From Robiginitomaculum sp036478975 (lineage in GTDB: Bacteria > Pseudomonadota > Alphaproteobacteria > Caulobacterales > Maricaulaceae), in NCBI GenBank assembly GCA_036478975.1, contig JAZGFA010000170.1:1-9937 (forward strand): 9,937 nucleotides of DNA. The letters run 5' to 3'. Positions 7,429-9,937 of the stretch are shown here, piece by piece. Numbering within the stretch: position 1 is the first letter of the stretch; every line of letters starts with the position of its first letter. The notes below the pieces were generated by a model that worked only from the letters and a program-made list of their open reading frames with translations, ran no database searches and was not told the DNA's origin. A program made the translations under genes and the position numbers.

Positions 7429-7458
7429 TTAACACTGTCTTTAGTATACGTGTATAAG
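7429..7458 (+). promoter_or_regulatory. Sigma-70-like promoter for the PAS-receiver gene, with an inverted repeat at the -10
   Basis: TTAACA (7429-7434) and TATAAG (7453-7458) each match the consensus at 5 of 6 positions and are 18 bases apart. This is the best promoter candidate in the window. Transcription would start near 7465, giving a leader of about 36 bases. The inverted repeat TATAC-GT-GTATA (7445-7456) covers the last spacer bases and the start of the -10 box and could be an operator, although AT-rich promoter sequence can give such a repeat by chance. Confidence 0.5.
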
Positions 7459-7500
7459 ACCAACCCCCATAGAGTAGACTAATTACGTGAGGGGGGACTT

Positions 7501-8787
7501 ATGTCACCGGATGATATTTTTGCAGCCCAAATGTGGCCCTGGCCAGATCCGTTAGTTAAGCGCGGTAATGCGGGGCATATTATTTTTGTAAATGCCGCAT
7601 TTCTGACCCTTTACGGCGGACGTGTTGAAAACTGGACGGGTAATCTTTTACCGGGCTGGCCAGCGCCAAGCTCCCAACCTGCCCCCTACCGTTTTGAAAC
7701 GCGCGCCGGCGTTGCTCCAAGTGAAACGGTGTATGATTGGGTGGAAGTGACTATGGCTGACGGTAACGCGATCGCTATTGCGCGCGATGTTACGGTTTTT
7801 CAAGCGGCGCCAGCCCCGATGCCGCTATCGCCGATTGACCCCGTAGAGCCGATTATGCCTGCGGCGGCAATGGCGCTGCAAACGCACAATAGTGCGGCCC
7901 CTATTATGGAGCAGCTAACCCCTGCGCCCGTTGCGGTAATGCCAGAGTTTGTTGCTGAGCCTGCTGCTGAAGTGGCTATTGAATCCGCGCCGGAGCCGGT
8001 CGAAGTGATTGTGCCTGTGCAGACCATCCCGCCGGCGCCAGAAATTATTGCAGAGGCTCCCGCCCCTGTTCAAGCCATCGTCGAGACGCCTGCCTATGTG
8101 GCCCCGGCTTTAGACGTTAAGCCAGAAATTGTAGAGCCTGTTGCGGCGCAAGTCGCCCCGGCCATGCCAGAGATTGTTATACCAGAGCCGGCCCCTGCGG
8201 CTGAGACGCCGCGCGATTTTGAACGTCGCGCTTTGCCGATTGAAAACGATGAGTCGATTTTGGGTTCCAATTGGCGCGACGAGGTTATCGCGCGTGCTGT
8301 TGGTAAAGATTTGCCAAGCATGGAGGCGGCCACCCCCGCCGCGCCTGAGGCTGTAATCGCGCCGCAAAGCGATGCGCCCAAGCAGGCTCTGCGGATTTTA
8401 CTCGCCGAAGACAATGCGATTAACGCCCTGCTTACGCGCACATTATTAGAGGCGGATGGCTGCACTGTTGAAACCGTGGAGGACGGCGTTTTGGCCGTTG
8501 AAGCGATGAAAACCGGTAGCTATGATCTTATCCTAATGGATATGCGCATGCCGAATATGGACGGGCTTGAAGCGACGCGAAAAATTCGCGCCCTACGCGG
8601 CCCTGCCGAAAATATTCCGATTATCGCGCTGACGGCGAACGCTTTTGACGATGATCGCAGTGCCTGTTTTGATAGCGGCATGAACGACTTCATGACCAAA
8701 CCCGTCTCCGCCGAAGAACTAACGGCTATGGTCAATAGCTGGATTAACAAATCCCGCGACAAGGCCGAGGTCAAACTCGCCGTTTAA
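7501..8787 (+). CDS. PAS-like domain, Pro/Ala/Glu-rich linker and C-terminal response-regulator receiver domain
   Basis: A 428-residue signalling protein with three parts. Residues about 12-100 look like a PAS sensor domain (DPLVKRGNAGHIIFVNAAFL, then YDWVEVTMADGNAIAIARDVT), the type found at the front of alphaproteobacterial hybrid histidine kinases. Residues about 102-236 are low complexity, rich in P, A, E and V, with recurring PE-(I/F)-(V/I) motifs. A short less biased piece follows (237-270, RDFERRALPIENDESILGSN). The receiver domain spans about 295-415: acidic pair E303/D304 (LLAEDN), phospho-acceptor D347 (LILMDMRMPNMDG), T378 (ALTAN) and K400 (MTKP), so it should be phosphorylatable. 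No HisKA, HATPase, output DNA-binding or GGDEF domain and no membrane segment is present. It would need a partner kinase or phosphotransferase in trans. The start has a strong GAGGGGGG ribosome binding site (7489-7496) and its own promoter candidate. It is a single-gene unit ended by the hairpin at 8812. Confidence 0.85.
   Translation: MSPDDIFAAQMWPWPDPLVKRGNAGHIIFVNAAFLTLYGGRVENWTGNLLPGWPAPSSQPAPYRFETRAGVAPSETVYDWVEVTMADGNAIAIARDVTVFQAAPAPMPLSPIDPVEPIMPAAAMALQTHNSAAPIMEQLTPAPVAVMPEFVAEPAAEVAIESAPEPVEVIVPVQTIPPAPEIIAEAPAPVQAIVETPAYVAPALDVKPEIVEPVAAQVAPAMPEIVIPEPAPAAETPRDFERRALPIENDESILGSNWRDEVIARAVGKDLPSMEAATPAAPEAVIAPQSDAPKQALRILLAEDNAINALLTRTLLEADGCTVETVEDGVLAVEAMKTGSYDLILMDMRMPNMDGLEATRKIRALRGPAENIPIIALTANAFDDDRSACFDSGMNDFMTKPVSAEELTAMVNSWINKSRDKAEVKLAV
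7941..8193 (+). repeat. Degenerate PE(I/F)(V/I) coding repeats within the linker
   Basis: Within the linker of the PAS-receiver protein the element CCAGA(A/G)(A/T)TT recurs at about 7942, 8038, 8122 and 8167, each time encoding P-E-(F/I)-(V/I). It is usually followed within a few codons by E-P or E-A-P. The spacings (96, 84 and 45 bases) are multiples of three, so the reading frame is kept. The copies are too diverged for a clean tandem repeat and are best read as low-complexity linker sequence. Confidence 0.45.
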
Positions 8788-8811
8788 GCGCTAATTTAGT
8801 AAAGCATATGG

Positions 8812-8844
8812 ACACCGTGCCCCAAATCAGGGCACGGTGTTTTT
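8812..8844 (+). terminator. Rho-independent terminator after the PAS-receiver gene
   Basis: A perfect 11-bp stem pairs ACACCGTGCCC (8812-8822) with GGGCACGGTGT (8830-8840) around a 7-base loop. It is followed by four T's (8841-8844) that continue the T at 8840. It begins 24 bases after the stop of the receiver gene. Only two bases (8845-8846) separate it from the ATG at 8847 of the next gene, which is unusual and could mean attenuation as well as termination. Confidence 0.88.
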
Positions 8845-8846
8845 CT

Positions 8847-9937
8847 ATGGATAAATTGAACACAGATAAAACTATCCTTCAGAAGTTGGATGATATTTTC
8901 TTAATTTCCGATATTTTTGCAAGTCGTAAAATGGCGGCAATGTTGGCGTTGGGCGCAAGTGCAGGCCTCCCAATTTTATTGGTCTATACTGTGCTGTCCG
9001 CATGGTTACGTGAAGCGGGTGTTAGCCGTTCGGCAATCGGTTTTTTCGTTGTTGTTGGCTTTGCTTATTCTCTTAAATTTCTCTGGGCGCCTTTGGTCGA
9101 CCGCATAAAAATTCCAGGCTTTTCAGACTTGCTTGGCAAGCGCCGGGGCTGGACCTTATTTGCAATTTTAGGAACAGGATTGAGCATTTTTGCTATGGGT
9201 TTTCAGGACCCAACGAGCAATCTGGCAAATGTTGCCGTTTGCGCGGCGCTTATAGCGCTCTCATCGGCAACGTTAGATATATGCGTAGACGCTTGGCGGG
9301 TCGATAGCGCAAGCAATGAAGAGCAAGCCGCCATGTCCGCTGTTTATCAGCTTGGTTATCGCTTCGGAATGATTGCAGCTGTATCGGGGGGCTTACTGAT
9401 TGCGGATATGGGGGGGTTCAAATTAACCTATGCAATTTTAGCAGTATTGGCTATGGCGGGCGCGTCAACGCCATTATGGGCCGGAGAACCCGATTGGCAG
9501 CGTGATGGATATGAGTCGCCAAAACGCACTTTCCGAAAAACTATTGGACTGGCAAGTTTGGGGGTAACGACGCTTCTTCTTATCGCAGCATTTCTTTATT
9601 TTGGTATGCGAGATGGGGGCTATTTACGCAGCTTGGGCGTTATAGTTCAGAAGCTATTCAACAGCTCTCTATCATCTTTGTCTCCAGATGGACGCAAATT
9701 ATTAGGCATATCATTATTGTCCTTCGTTTTCCTTCTACCTTTTTTGGGAACGCTTTATTTCCTAACAGTAGGAAAGAAATCCTTGGAAAGTGACGCGATT
9801 TACACCGTACCAATTATTGGAGATTTTGCGGATATCGTCCGCCGCACGGGCTGGATGGCACTTGTTGTTTTTGCCATTGTTGCGACGTACCGAATTAGTG
9901 ACACAACAATGGGCGTTATGGCGATGCCTCTTTATAT
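8847..9937 (+). CDS. AmpG-like MFS permease (probable muropeptide transporter), 3' truncated by window edge
   Basis: The frame is open from 8847 to the end of the window, giving 363 codons without a stop. It encodes a multi-pass inner-membrane protein resembling AmpG, which imports anhydro-muropeptides for cell-wall recycling. Matching signatures are LGASAGLPILLV (35-46), WLREAGVSRSAIGFF (53-67), LKFLWAPLVDR (76-86), KRRGW (98-102), DICVDAWRVD (144-153), QLGYRFGM (168-175) and YRISDTTMGVMAMPLY (348-363). Hydrophobic segments at about 236-253 and 284-308 add to the core, as expected for AmpG proteins with more than 12 segments. The start is uncertain: ATG 8847 directly follows the terminator; an in-frame ATG at 8808 would read through the hairpin; ATG 8931 (residue 29) sits right at the first membrane segment. 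None has a clear ribosome binding site. GC content is lower than in the genes before it. The muropeptide substrate is inferred from similarity; other members of this permease group exist. Confidence 0.85.
   Translation, partial: MDKLNTDKTILQKLDDIFLISDIFASRKMAAMLALGASAGLPILLVYTVLSAWLREAGVSRSAIGFFVVVGFAYSLKFLWAPLVDRIKIPGFSDLLGKRRGWTLFAILGTGLSIFAMGFQDPTSNLANVAVCAALIALSSATLDICVDAWRVDSASNEEQAAMSAVYQLGYRFGMIAAVSGGLLIADMGGFKLTYAILAVLAMAGASTPLWAGEPDWQRDGYESPKRTFRKTIGLASLGVTTLLLIAAFLYFGMRDGGYLRSLGVIVQKLFNSSLSSLSPDGRKLLGISLLSFVFLLPFLGTLYFLTVGKKSLESDAIYTVPIIGDFADIVRRTGWMALVVFAIVATYRISDTTMGVMAMPLY

Noticed and set aside
8094..8465. Minus-strand open frame of 123 codons across the linker of the PAS-receiver gene
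   Set aside because: It is an antisense reading of the low-complexity proline/alanine linker, which leaves long open frames by composition alone.
8917..9108. Plus-strand 63-codon open frame near the right end
   Set aside because: It is out of frame with the AmpG-like permease, which runs through this region with many conserved motifs.

Overview
The window looks like a chromosomal stretch of an alphaproteobacterium. The grounds are a bacterial-type glutamate synthase large subunit, a TadG-type protein with a von Willebrand A domain, a YifB/ComM ATPase, a proline/alanine-rich signalling protein ending in a receiver domain, and an AmpG-like permease. GC content is moderate to high, with many GCG, GGC and CGC codons. 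No order or genus can be fixed from sequence reading alone. There is no sign of a phage, plasmid, insertion sequence, CRISPR array, tRNA or rRNA. No stretch longer than about 170 bases lacks a gene.

Layout. Positions 1-2541 (+) hold the C-terminal part of glutamate synthase large subunit (gltB), cut by the left edge and followed at once by a strong, symmetric terminator (2548-2579). The terminator is shared with a convergent gene at 2605-4047 (-), a membrane-anchored TadG-like protein with a vWA domain and six cysteines. A divergent gap at about 4048-4215 leads to a rightward cluster: a DUF2975 membrane protein, a one-base-overlapping YozG-type Xre regulator (4830-5084), and, 33 bases on, a lipoprotein with a C39-like cysteine peptidase fold (5118-5738). 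Next comes a YifB/ComM-family AAA+ ATPase (5812-7404). After a 96-base gap with a good promoter candidate lies a 428-residue PAS-linker-receiver protein with no kinase domains (7501-8787). A second strong hairpin terminator (8812-8844) follows. The start of an AmpG-like MFS permease (8847 to the right edge, incomplete) comes right after it.

How the genes work together. Most are unrelated single transcription units: nitrogen assimilation, surface or pilus biology, DNA recombination/transformation, and cell-wall recycling. The one tightly coupled set is DUF2975 plus Xre, a known pairing. It may extend to the downstream lipoprotein. The least ordinary items are the PAS-linker-receiver protein without a histidine kinase core, the possible three-gene DUF2975/Xre/lipoprotein unit, and the permease whose start codon abuts or lies inside a terminator hairpin. 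I do not see a clear candidate for an entirely new multi-gene system.
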